NCBI RefSeq assembly: GCF_014066305.1
Contig: NW_023501040.1
Span: 682,001 to 746,000 of the forward strand
Source of the DNA: Letharia columbiana
Taxonomy: Eukaryota > Ascomycota > Lecanoromycetes > Lecanorales > Parmeliaceae
Direction: 5' to 3'
DNA: 64,000 nucleotides
How positions within the stretch are numbered: the first letter of the stretch is position 1; every line of letters begins with the position of its first letter. This document shows, piece by piece, positions 11,091 to 21,206 of this stretch. A program made the position numbers and the translations under genes. The notes below the pieces were generated by a model that did not search any database, was not told the DNA's origin, and saw only the letters and a program-made list of their open reading frames with translations.

Positions 11091-12451
11091 CTCCCCATCC
11101 CACAGTGAAGCTCACCGCTGACCGTGCCAGAGACTCTGATCCCACTCCTCCTAATCTCACCGAATTCGCCCAACTCTGCTGACTCTACACAGCACCGTCA
11201 TCGATGACAAAGGGATGAAGATATTGATCTCGCCCTGCAGGAAGAGGATGGAAATCGGTAAATGGTGTTTCGCCTGAATGAGGCATGTCCTAGCGAGTGT
11301 AGAAGCAGCGGGGAAAGCCAGGCTGGAAGGAATGCTGCTGCGTAGAAGCACCCAAAGGATCCCTCCTCGATCCGAGTCAAAGCGCGTTCTACAAGGCGAG
11401 AAGGAAGGCAGCTCCACTTTTCCCGTCAGACAGACACAAAAGGCGTTGTGACCCAGCGGTGGATGAAGCAGGATGAGTGAGCCAAGTGCACGACTGCTGC
11501 GGAAATCCAAACACCCCTTTCGTTCCCTACAGTCGGCGCTCCCCGCAAGGACGAGAAGCTTTCAAGGCGAGAGAAGACGTTTGCTCCACTTTTTTTTGGT
11601 TTTTTGGGGGGTTTTCGGGAAAGGAAAAAAACAGGCGTTTCTGACTCTGCAGGACCCACGAGGCAAAAAAAGGGGCTGCGCAATGCTTAGAGGCAGGGGG
11701 GGAGGGTCCCCCAAGGCAATCCTGCGAGGCAAGGAATTAACCTTTTGGTATTTTTTTCTTGGTATTCCATGTTTGCGTAACGGAAAGTAAAAAGAAGAAA
11801 CACTGCGCTCGGTTGCGCGGACGGGAGGTTGTGGGTATGATGACTCTTGCTCCGCGGTTGGGGGGACAAGCTTCGAAGGGAATCGAAGTCTGACCGACGG
11901 GGCGGGCGCCTCGTCGGGGTCGGACGGAGGAGGACTTTTTCGGTCGAGTGGGACTGCCGTGGCGAGGAGTGGATGGAGGGACTTTGGTGTTAATGACGCT
12001 TTCAAAACGCCGGGCGAGAAGGGTCGAAGGTTGGCAGAGTACGATGGGGATGCTAGCTCACCTAAGAAACGCACGAATGAATTATATGGGCAAATCTAAC
12101 GCTGGGCCACACAAAGTCACATTTTGGGATTCTTCGAAGGTTTGTGAAATATGTATGTTTGGCTTTATGTTTCTCTGTCTATGACAATTATTACAATGGT
12201 GAATCTCTGATGTTGCACACTGGTCTGACAACATGAAAAAAAAAACGGACAGGGACTTCCAGCACGACACAGCAACCCATCATCTAGAAACCAGCTCCCC
12301 TCTCCAAACATCATCCTCTCGAGCATTTTTGTAAGGCTATTAAATCCAGAGCCACCTAAGCCTACCTCAACATATAGTCGAGATAGTGGGAATAGATTCC
12401 ATCCGGAGCCCACATTCAGCGTAGAGCTGAGGGGTGGGACGGAGTCATTCA

Positions 12452-12487
12452 GCGCCCCCTGCTCCAGCGAACTGGAACAGGGGGCGC
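12452..12487 (-). repeat. Strong 16-bp hairpin with UUCG loop
   Basis: Arms at 12452-12467 and 12472-12487 enclose a 4-base loop. Read on the plus strand the loop is CGAA and one pair is a C-A mismatch. Read on the minus strand the loop is UUCG and that pair becomes a G-U wobble, so the minus-strand RNA would fold without any mismatch. The stem is very GC-rich. Confidence 0.75.
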
Positions 12488-12533
12488 CGAACGGCCATGA
12501 GCAAAAGGACCCCAGTTCATAGCCTGAACCCGA

Positions 12534-12552
12534 GCATCGCCGAAGCGGATGC
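12534..12552 (-). repeat. Second UUCG hairpin
   Basis: Arms at 12534-12540 and 12545-12552 pair over seven bases with one bulge around loop CGAA. On the minus strand this is a C(UUCG)G tetraloop, the most stable class of RNA tetraloop. Confidence 0.6.
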
Positions 12553-12586
12553 CGAGCCCCGATATGAACCAATCACAAGCCGTCCG

Positions 12587-12603
12587 CTTCAGCAAAGCTG
12601 AAG
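12587..12603. repeat. Perfect 7-bp hairpin with AAA loop
   Basis: CTTCAGC, AAA, GCTGAAG. It lies 35 bases from the preceding hairpin. A further interrupted stem (TTTCGACGAC with GTTGTCGAAA, one wobble) lies at 12670-12707. Confidence 0.6.
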
Positions 12604-12754
12604 TTTCGGGATGAAGAAGTCCTTGCTTGCTTGTTCGAGAGGAAAGATGATGAGGAGGGTCGCCAAGTCTTTCGACGACAGGAAGGTTGTCCGCCGGGTT
12701 GTCGAAAAATGAGGTCTGAATCGTTCAACTGTTCCACCACAGCACCACCACCGC

Positions 12755-12845
12755 CACCACCAACCCCTTCTCCTCCCCACCCCCCCCCCTCCTCCCCTTC
12801 CCCCCTCTCCACCCCCCTACCACCCCCTCACTCCCCCACCCAACG
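12755..12845. repeat. C-rich low-complexity tract
   Basis: The plus strand is almost entirely C with scattered T and A, including runs of up to ten C. Frames across it (polyproline or polyglycine) are composition artefacts. Confidence 0.8.
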
Positions 12846-13064
12846 AGCCCCCCTTCATCATCATTGCCAATCCAAGCTGCGGCGCCGGCATTGGGGGGTA
12901 GACGAATGTGATAGGCGTCGAAGCGTGACGTGAAGGCGCTGGCAATGGCGTGTACCGATGGGAGTATACATTTTTGTACACGATTCCATGCTGGATCTTG
13001 GAATGGGGATCGGATTTCAGCCCCGAGTACAAGGAGAACAAGCTGAAAAGGATCATCAACAACA

Positions 13065-16000
13065 TCATAGCGTAAATGAACAAGGCCCAACTGCTGAACC
13101 TAGTCGGGGAGTGACCGTGACTTTCTTGACGGGCAGGTCCGTGGTGTCTGTCGCCATATCCTTGGCGGAACGGAGAGAGTCTGCGACTTTCTTGACGGGC
13201 AGGTCCGTGGTGTCTGTCGCCTTATCTTTGGCGGAACGGAGAGGGTCTGCGACTTCCTTGACGGGCAGGTCCGTGGTGTCTGTCGCCATATCTTTGGCGG
13301 AACGGAGAGGGTCTGCGACTTCCTTGACGGGCAGGTCCGTGGTGTCTGTCGCCATATCTTTGGCGGAACGGAGAGGGTCTGCGACTTCCTTGACGGGGAG
13401 GTCCGTGGTGTCTGTTGCCATATCTTTGGTGGAACGGAGAGGGTCTGCGACTTCCTTGACGGGGAGGTCCGTGGTGTCTGTTGCCATATCTTTGGCGGAA
13501 CGGAGAGGGACTGCGACTTCCTTGACAGGCAGGTCCGTGGTATCGGTTGCTCTATCATCGGCAAATACATCGGGGTTCGTTCCCACGTCTTTGACCTCGT
13601 TGAGCGGCATCGTCGCAATAAGCTGGCCGGATGCCAACCCCTTGTAGGTATCCTCCGGTATCCCCGATAGTTCGTATGCAACGAGCGCTGGTGCTTCATA
13701 GAGTCGGCAGCCTGGACCTAGAGCCTTTAGGCGTCGGTCGATGGCGTCGGCCTTTGCTGGGGTACATTCGAATAGGCTCTCGAGGGCTTCTGACTGTTCC
13801 TTCGCTCGTCCCTTTCCTCGCACCTCAAGTGTCTCGAGGTTCTTTGCTTGACGCTCCAGTGACAGTAGCTTCTTCATCTTTCGACGCATGCTCCCTCTAG
13901 CATGCTCTCCAACATCCTCTGAACCGTCCGTCTCCCAGTTTGCTGCACCCGCTGCCTTCTTCTCTTCACTTGTCTCCGCTTGCTTCGACATCATTACACC
14001 CTGTTGCTGCGGCATGGAAACGTCGGACTGGTATTCGTCGCTCTGATCACGAGAGGAATAGCCAAGGTCTTGACGCAGTGATTTCTTAGCGCGGGGAGTC
14101 TTCTCCAAATCTAGACTGCCCTCATCTGTTGTGTACGTTGGTGACGCGGGCGGTGTGACCTGTGAAAGTATATTAGCATGTGTAGGGCGTCTGGGCTGGA
14201 TAAGGGCAGGAAGGGAGAGGAGCCCATAATGTGGGCAGAGCTGCTCACCTGGCTACGTTCGGCTTCCATGGGGGTCCCAATCTGTGATTGCAGCAACCTC
14301 GTACGCTCTTCAATATCTCGCTGCACTGCGTCCGATAAGTCGCTGTTTCTCTTCCAACCCTGCACTTTCTCCTCGGAGATCTTGGTCTGGAATGTCTTAT
14401 TTTCCTTTTCTTGGAATTCTTGATTGGCCTGCTCCAGCTGATCTGCCTTTCCTTGGAGTGCTTCCATGTCTGATTTTGTTGTCTGATGTTCCTCTTTTGC
14501 AGTTTTGAGCTCCGACTCTAGTAGGTCTGACAATCCTTGGAGTCCCTCCATGTCTGATATTAATGCCTGAATTTGCTCATTTGCAAGTTCGAGCTCCGAC
14601 TCTAGTTGGTCTGACAATCCTTGGAGTGCTTCCTTGTCTGACTTTGTTGCCTGATTTTGCTCTTTTGCGATTTCGAGCTCCGACTGTAGTTGGTCTGCCA
14701 ATCCCTGGAGTGCTTCCTTGTCTGACTTTGTTGACTGATGTTGCTCTTTTGCGGTTTTGAGCTGCGAATCTAGTTGATCTGCCAGTCCTTGAAGTGCCTC
14801 CATGTCTGACTTTGTTGACTGATGTTGCTCTTTTGCGGTTTTGAGCTGCGAATCTAGTTGATCTGCCAGTCCTTGGAGTGCCTCCATGTCTGACTTTGTT
14901 GACTGATGTTGCTCTTTTGCGGTTTTGAGCTCCGAATCTAGTTGCTCTGCCAGTCCTTGGACTGCCTTCATGTTCGACCCTGTTTCCTGAAGTTGCTCCT
15001 TGCTAGCTTTCTGATCCGACTCCAGCTTTTGCAGCATATCGTTATGGCTCTTTTCTTGATCTTTGAAGGCCTTGTTGGCTTGTTCTAGTCGCTCAGCCTT
15101 TTCCTGAAGGGCCTTCATCTCCGACTCAGCTTCTTGGTGTTGCTCTTGGGAAGCTTTGAGGTCTGACACCAGCTTCTCTCTGTCTAGCACGTCGTCATCT
15201 AACATGTCGACGTCGGTCTTTTCTCGATCTCGGAAGGTCTGGTTGGCCTGTTCTAGCTGAATCACTTGTTCTTGGAGTGCTTTCATGTCCCCTTCTGTAA
15301 TCTGATGTAGCTCTGCGCTGGCTCTGAAATCCGATTCCAGGTTCTGGATGTGCAGAATGTAGTCCTGGGTCTCATCTTGATCTTTTAAGGCTTGGTTGGC
15401 CTGTTCTAGTTGAACCAACTGTTCTTGGAGTGCTTTCATGTTCCCTTCTGTAATCTGATGTAGCTCTGTGCTGGCTTTGAGATCCGATTCCAGGTTCTGG
15501 ATGTGCAGAATGTAGTCCTGGGTCCCATCTTGATCTTTTAAGGCTTGGTTGGCCTGTTCCAGCTGGTGGGCCTTGACTTGAAGAGCCTTGATGTCAGACT
15601 TTGCTTTCTGATGGCGCTCTCTGCTAGTGTTGAGATCTGACTCCAGCTTCTCCTTGAGCAGCTTCCCGTCATGAACTTTATCTTGAAGATCTGCGACTTC
15701 TTCTGAACAGCCTTGGTGCTCCTCCCACTGTTCCAACGCTTGATGGAGTCCTATCTGCTCCGGTGTCCCTTGGACCAGCTCTTCCAACGAAGCGATTTGG
15801 TTCTGAGCCTTTTGTGCCTTTGATTGCCATTCGGAAATGGTCGCCTGAAGAGCATCTTTCTCTTCGGCAGGTTTTTCTACGGACCACCCATATTTTTCCC
15901 TCCACGCTTGTAGATCACGTGCCGCAGTTTCGTACCTACGTTCCGCATTCTTAAGCTGGCCCTTCTGGCTGCCGACAAGGTGATCTGCATGGCCTTTCGC

Positions 16001-16222
16001 GTTTTTGGCTTCTTTCTGAGCTTTGTTCGTAGCCTTTTCGCAGTTCTTGGCATGCCTTTCGAGTTTTGTAATCGCATCCTTCTGTGTTCGGAGTAGCTTC
16101 ATCAGCTGATCGTTTGTGTTTTTGAACTCGGTTTTTTGACGCATTTCATCTTCCGCCGCTTTGTTCGCGTCTTCCAGCTTATTTCTAAGCATCCAGATAT
16201 GTTGTTCCGGTGTTCCCGCCAT
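13065..16222 (-). CDS. Large coiled-coil repeat protein
   Basis: Two exons, 16222-14250/14249 and 14159-13065, join across an 89-bp phase-0 intron (GTGAGC donor, ATGCTAAT branch site, CACAG acceptor) to give 1022 residues. The start MAGTPEQHIW is the first ATG. Residues 1-650 are almost continuous heptad coiled coil (Glu/Lys/Gln/Leu-rich) with internal duplications: a 51-residue unit containing TQDYILHIQNLESD, and a 28-residue unit containing TKSDMEALQGLADQL. The C-terminal exon has a PQQQ- and Lys-rich part, then a globular-looking stretch (ALGPGCRLYEAPALVAYELS), then seven copies of a 22-residue repeat (TDTTDLPVKEVADPLRSAKD). It resembles structural or tethering proteins in build only. I do not recognise a family, so no function is assigned. 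Confidence 0.75.
13119..13560 (-). repeat. 66-bp coding minisatellite, about 7 copies
   Basis: Units of 66 bp, 90% or more identical between copies 1-6 with a more diverged seventh, code for the 22-residue repeat at the C terminus of the coiled-coil protein. The length being a multiple of three keeps the frame open whatever the copy number. Confidence 0.9.
14440..14990 (-). repeat. 84-bp coding repeat, 6-7 copies
   Basis: Tandem units of 28 residues (four heptads) within the coiled coil. The copies at about 14770-14960 are nearly identical; the flanking ones are more diverged. This fits recent local expansion. Confidence 0.8.
15230..15590 (-). repeat. 153-bp coding repeat, 2 copies plus part
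   Basis: A 51-residue block containing TQDYILHIQNLESD and LEQANQALKDQD occurs twice with few changes, followed by a partial copy. Confidence 0.8.
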
Positions 16223-17314
16223 TTTTACCGTGGGTGGGTCGAAACCGTGTTGCAAGGATTGAATGATGCAGAGGATCGGGTGAGGTGCGAGGTTGGTTGG
16301 TGTGGATGAAGAAAAATGTGAGATGTGACGCGATGGGTTATGCGAGGTCTGTACTGGGTAATGTGTTGATGAAGTGTAAAGTAGATGTGAGGTCTGATGT
16401 GCTGGTTCAAGCACTGTGTGTAGTATGTAGGATTGATGAAAGAAAATGCGAGACTTGACGCGGTGGATCACGCAGGTTGTGTGAAATCCATGAGTCAGAG
16501 TGTTGGTGATTTTTGAAAGTGAGGTTTGCTTTGCTGATTTCGTTTCATTGCCGGATGCGGAAATTTCGCGCTAGTGGAAATTCACGACAAGGCATAAGTC
16601 ACTTATCATGGGGGCACTGAGGCTTTGTCTTTTTACGTATGTGACAAAGGGATCGAGATCATCTTTCACCATACCTTCGCCCCAACTTGATGCCTGCTAA
16701 CCATGTATTTCAGTGTATCAGTTGCTTCCCTTAAGATCTAGCCGTGTCGTAGTGAGACGCTCTCAAACTTCGGTTACACAAGCACTCAAGTCCTCTTCAA
16801 ACATGCAGACTAATCCGGCATAAGCCTCGGATATGTCTTTCAAACGTCAAAGGTCGTACTCTGGCAAACTCTCGAGGCTGTGACTAGGGGTCGCTGCCAC
16901 AAGAACTAACTCCAAGCACGGCCAAGAGTACTGCCGCTGTCTTGAATATTACCTCGGGCACAATGAAGCATAGTTGGAATATCAATCTCCTTTCATAGAG
17001 GAACACAACGCAACGAGTATGAGGTTTCGCCGGGTCCCAGGCCCTGCAAAAGAAGAAGGTCAACAAGTTGATTTAGAGGAAAATTCAAACATCTTGGTTG
17101 AACCTTTGCGTGCAATGCCGAGATTGAACTTCGCTGAGCACATAGTAGTCAGAGTTTTGCTCTAGTCCAAGACGCCTGCTGACTCTGCGTCAAGAACCAT
17201 TTTGTCGTGCCTCCTGTAGATGCCCTTGCCATATCAGCATACATCAACCCGATACGCCAGCACATGCCCAATCCATGTTATCGCTCGAACTCAATCCTTC
17301 CCTTCTCTGCAGAG
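16223..17314. other. Promoter region and intergenic stretch
   Basis: The right flank of the coiled-coil gene (its promoter) and the 3' side of the Rab-GAP gene. The minus frame stays open up to 16471 by chance (His/Ser/Thr-rich). It contains diverged repeats of TGAGATGTGACGCG-like sequence at 16310-16480. No other gene seen. Confidence 0.45.
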
Positions 17315-20300
17315 TCAGCCTCTGCATCCATGCCTCCCAACAGGTCTTCTTCTACCTGCAGGCTCCCACCCCTGCCGACTCCTACAACTGCCTCCCTCTC
17401 CCTCCAATAATTCTCTATCACCCTCTCTCACACTCCTTCTATCCGCCTCCACGCCATACGCTCCTTTCTCTTCTTCGTCGTCGAGATCGGTTTCAGAGCG
17501 TTGTAACGCACTCCTCTCCATCTCTCTCTGTGCTTCGTCTACCCTCTTGCGGACTTCGCCCGCTACTCTCATGCCATCGCTCACGATGTTGTCCAACACA
17601 CCTCTCAATCCCTTTACAGGTGGCACAATACCACCTCGAGGTGCGGCAGGCACGGTGGGCGTGGGTGAGGAGAAGGTCGTCAGTGGTGTTTGAGAATGTG
17701 AATGAGCAGGATGGTCCGAAAGATGAAAGGAGGCTGGGAAAGCAGATTCAAAGAACTGTTGGAGCAGCTCATCGGCGAGAATTACCATACGGAAGGTTGG
17801 GAGAGTGATGTGAAGAGGGTTGGACGGGTCGAGGGCGATGTTGGCGGATCGCTTGGATATGGATTTAGACTGGGTGTGGCTTAACGACGAGGTGCGGCGA
17901 GGTAGCGCGGGAGGTGATGGATTCGAAGGCGAAAATTGTTGAAGCAACGTGGGTTTGATACCGAGGTCGAGGAGGTCTCCTTCGGAATCGGAGTCGCCAA
18001 TTGTGAAGTGGTCCATACTGATATTGAGTTCGGTATTAGGAGAGGAGGTGAGGTTGTTACTTTGGTTCTGGGGATGGTCAGGGTCCGCATACTCGAAACA
18101 GCGACGAATGAAGGCACTGATGCTGCCGAGAAATCTTTCATCTGCGCTTGAGCTTTTCGGATCGACCCCGTCGTCAAGAGTGGAAGCGATCGAGATCGAC
18201 GATGGTACTGAGCTGCCTCCAAGACCTCTCCGCGTCAGGAAGAGCAAAGCTTCCGAAATGCGTAGAATGCCTTCTCTGTCGACTTTGCCGTCATGATCGT
18301 CATCGTACAAATCGAAGAAATAGCTAATGCTAGTCATGATGTCTGTTGTACCTTTGACGCGTGCAAGACCCGTGACCACATCTTGCAGGCTCAAGCCGTC
18401 ATTATCGTCCTTGTTCCACTTTCCATACAGCCGTTGCATAAAGTCGTGGTCTGCAGGCTCAGAGTTGCCTGCACCCCATGGTGACAGCGAAGGGCTTCGC
18501 CCTCTTCCGCTGTGCCCAGAATATACGCTGCTCGCCCTTTCGGACATGGAGTCATTGTGGGATGTAGGTGCATCTGTGATGGCCCACCGGGTGATCCCGG
18601 CTAGAAATTCCCTGAAACTATCATAATTCATCAAAGTGGGGCTAGGTCCCAAACCCACACGACCTATCTCAATACTGGAATTGCCTGGAATGCCAGTAAC
18701 GAGTTCTGTAGCATTGTCGTTTCTAGCTTTGGCCCGTCGGTCGATGTCTTCCCGCATGACCTGTATACGTTGCTCCCTCTCATACAATATGCCATAAAAT
18801 CGATCGTAGAGGAAGCCCAGATCATCCATGCTCAGACGCTTACTTTCAGGTCCTAGATTTCGGATCGATGTCCTCTTGGCAAAGCTCTCAATGTTGTCAA
18901 GCACGGCATCTTTGTGCTTTGCCCGTTGTTCGGATATTGTGCTTTGAGTGATTCCTGCAAATTCTTTGAAGGCAACCACCATGAGTTCTTGAAATTTAGT
19001 CACAGCGCGAAATTTCTCATTCTCCGACTTTGGATGTGCCGATTCTTCCAAGCGCGAGAAGTAGGTTTTGAGTATTGATATAAAAGCGCCATCGTCAGTG
19101 ATGTCAAGGAGATCCTCTCCGTTGATCCTCAGAATGGCGAGGCCGACTTGGAAAAGCACCTTCGGACCCTCCAAGAAGAAAACATCAAGAACTCGAAATG
19201 CAAATATCAAAGGCATAGAGTTAATGTAGAGGGAAAGAAACCAAGGCAATGATACCACAGATAGCTGTACGTCCGACTTGACAAGATGTTCCCAAAGTAT
19301 CGGCATTGTTTTTTCGACCAGAGATTCGAACACCCGCTGGTCTAAAAGCGTACCGTACATGGTTGTAGAGTAGTAGCCAGGCAAAAGTCGATCACACAAA
19401 ACAGAGAGCAGGAAGAAGGCTTGCGTTTCAGACATATAGCTGTGCTAGTTAGCGGTAGCCATCTTTCCAAGGCCTGTATCTTACATGAGAAGCGCTGCGA
19501 CCACAATATTCATAGCTTGGCAGTAGCCTACTTCTTCGTTGATCCAGCTGTAAGCAGTCAAGACCCGTCTAAGACGTCCGATACCTTCTTCGCTCTGGAA
19601 GCCAGGATATTCCGGCAAGCTCCGATTCAGGTCCTTCTCGATCTCGTCAATAGCCAAAGATTCACGTCCTGAATATCTTGATAGCGTGTCTGTGAACAAT
19701 CTCGGCTTCTGGAGCCGGATGTATAAGGATCCCGATGTGAGCTCCCATGTTTCTCCACGAAGACGGTTTGGCAGGCCAACTCTGATCAACTTATGAAACG
19801 TAGGTTGTCGGATGAGTGTAGCGTTTCGACCATTATCTGACTGTTGGTCAGTCTTTGCCATGCAAATGAAGACTTCTTACCGACCTCGGAGATATTCTCT
19901 CCATAGCCTCATCTTACTCTGCTCCCTCAGCTTCTTGGCATCACCTGGGTATCTGAATACCATGCCAAGTCCTGCGTCTGGTGGCTCCTTTACTCCATTC
20001 ACCAACAAAGCATTCTCCCGCTCCGCTTTGTTGGCTCCAGACAGCAGATACTCGGAATAGCATTCGCCGATTACTGCTTTCAGATTCTCCACCTCCTTGA
20101 CTCCGTCCCTCAGGCCCTTCTTCATTCCATCACAAAAGCGTTCCGAGGCTTGTCTGCTACCCGCAAGCTGTACTGTGAAGCGTTGAGCATCGCTTGAGTT
20201 GCCCTGCTTGCCCGAGAGGGCAGTAAATCCATTCCATGTCGTGATTGCCAATGCGAATAGACTATTGGGTGTTTGAAGCCGCTCAACCCTTCGAATAGCA

Positions 20301-20704
20301 CACAACGGTAGGGTGAACCCATTGCCTGCAGGCCCCGCTCCTTGAGTCTGGCCAGTGAACGCGCTTGAAGCCTGCGTGCTTGCACTGTGGTGGAAGCTGG
20401 TAGGCTGCGTGGAGAAGCACAGAAAGCTTTCGCTCAAATGCAGCTTCCCTACGTATGTAGTCCCTCGCTCTTGTGGTTTCTGCTTCTCCTTTGGCCCTTG
20501 TGCTGAAGCTCGTGAGCTGTGTGGTGCAGACAGGGACAGCTCCGCAGTGATCTCGTGCTGTGGCGTTTGGGAGTCTGGAAGGCGGAACTGGAGGCGAAAG
20601 AGAGCGGCCTTGGAAGGACTTCCATCGGAGTTTCTCGTGCTTGGTGACGCTGAGGGATCAATGAGTGATTGGGCCTTTTGGACGAGCGAGTTGAAGGTGA
20701 ACAT
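17315..20704 (-). CDS. GYP2: TBC Rab-GAP with EF-hands, Gyp2/TBC1D8-9 type
   Basis: Three exons (20704-19885, 19836-19485, 19439-17315) give 1098 residues. The first donor is GTCGGT rather than the nearby GTAAGA, because only this restores [20 protein letters not shown]. The second intron has a CTAACTAG branch site. An N-terminal GRAM-like region comes first, then the TBC domain ([16 protein letters not shown]). Its two catalytic fingers are IEKDLNR (IxxDxxR arginine finger) and YCQAMN (YxQ). Further on are two EF-hand-like loops ([12 protein letters not shown], degenerate; [12 protein letters not shown], good). Family members speed GTP hydrolysis by Ypt/Rab proteins; yeast Gyp2 acts on Ypt6 in Golgi traffic. 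The last 250 residues are Ser/Pro-rich and disordered. Confidence 0.88.
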
Positions 20705-21206
20705 GGCTATAAGCCATGCAATTCATTGGGAAGCTTGGAAAACATAAAGGAGGGTCTGGTGTCATGGGCGTTTTTCAGATGTTCGCCATGATTTCGCTTT
20801 ACTGATATGGGAGGGGAGCTTACCCTAACCTAGGCACTTCACCAGCGGCTGAGTTTCGGTAGTGCTTGAGGAAATATTGATTATGAGAATTGATATGTTT
20901 TAGATCCATTGTATTCAGAGAATAAATGCATTCGTATGCAGATTCGTGATTCATCATCTATCTATCCCAGCTAGATCACAGGCACGGATTCAACATCCCA
21001 GTCCGCTAGGAAAGAGCAAGCTATGTGAAAAGGGAAAAAGGACTATGGACACCACTGCCACACAATCTAAAGCCATTCATCTCTCTCATATCACATCCAT
21101 CATCTCTTCATTGATCGTTCCTATGTGCTCATGCCAATGTTCTACTCTGCCCATCTATCCCCTTCCCTCGGTGTTCAACCTTATCCACAGATAGCCAACC
21201 TGTATA
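20705..21206. other. Intergenic stretch
   Basis: Promoter side of the Rab-GAP gene and 3' side of the arginine-rich gene. No gene is seen; a plus frame at 20946-21194 has no motif. Confidence 0.5.

Larger units (their letters stand above)
10801..13064. other. Gene-poor stretch with structured DNA
   Basis: No supported protein gene. The minus-strand frames 11562-12074 and 12165-12572 have odd composition (Pro/Ser- or Gly/Ser-rich) and no domain. The stretch contains T- and G-runs near 11590-11620, a cluster of hairpins at 12452-12707 and a C-rich tract at 12755-12845. It may be degenerate repetitive DNA or hold a non-coding RNA. Confidence 0.45.

Noticed and set aside
11562..12074. Minus-strand 170-residue frame
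   Set aside because: Odd composition, homopolymer-coded stretches and no domain or splice sites. Judged non-coding.
12453..12812. CRISPR-like or terminator array
   Set aside because: The hairpins differ from one another and have no spacers; the organism is a eukaryote.
12958..13647. Plus-strand 229-residue repeat frame
   Set aside because: It is the shadow of the 66-bp minisatellite, open only because the repeat unit is a multiple of three. The minus frame continues into the coiled-coil exon by a good intron.
19837..19881. GTAAGA donor for intron 1 of the Gyp2-type gene
   Set aside because: It is the better-looking donor but gives a stop or a wrong frame with each acceptor. The GTCGGT donor four bases upstream restores the conserved sequence.
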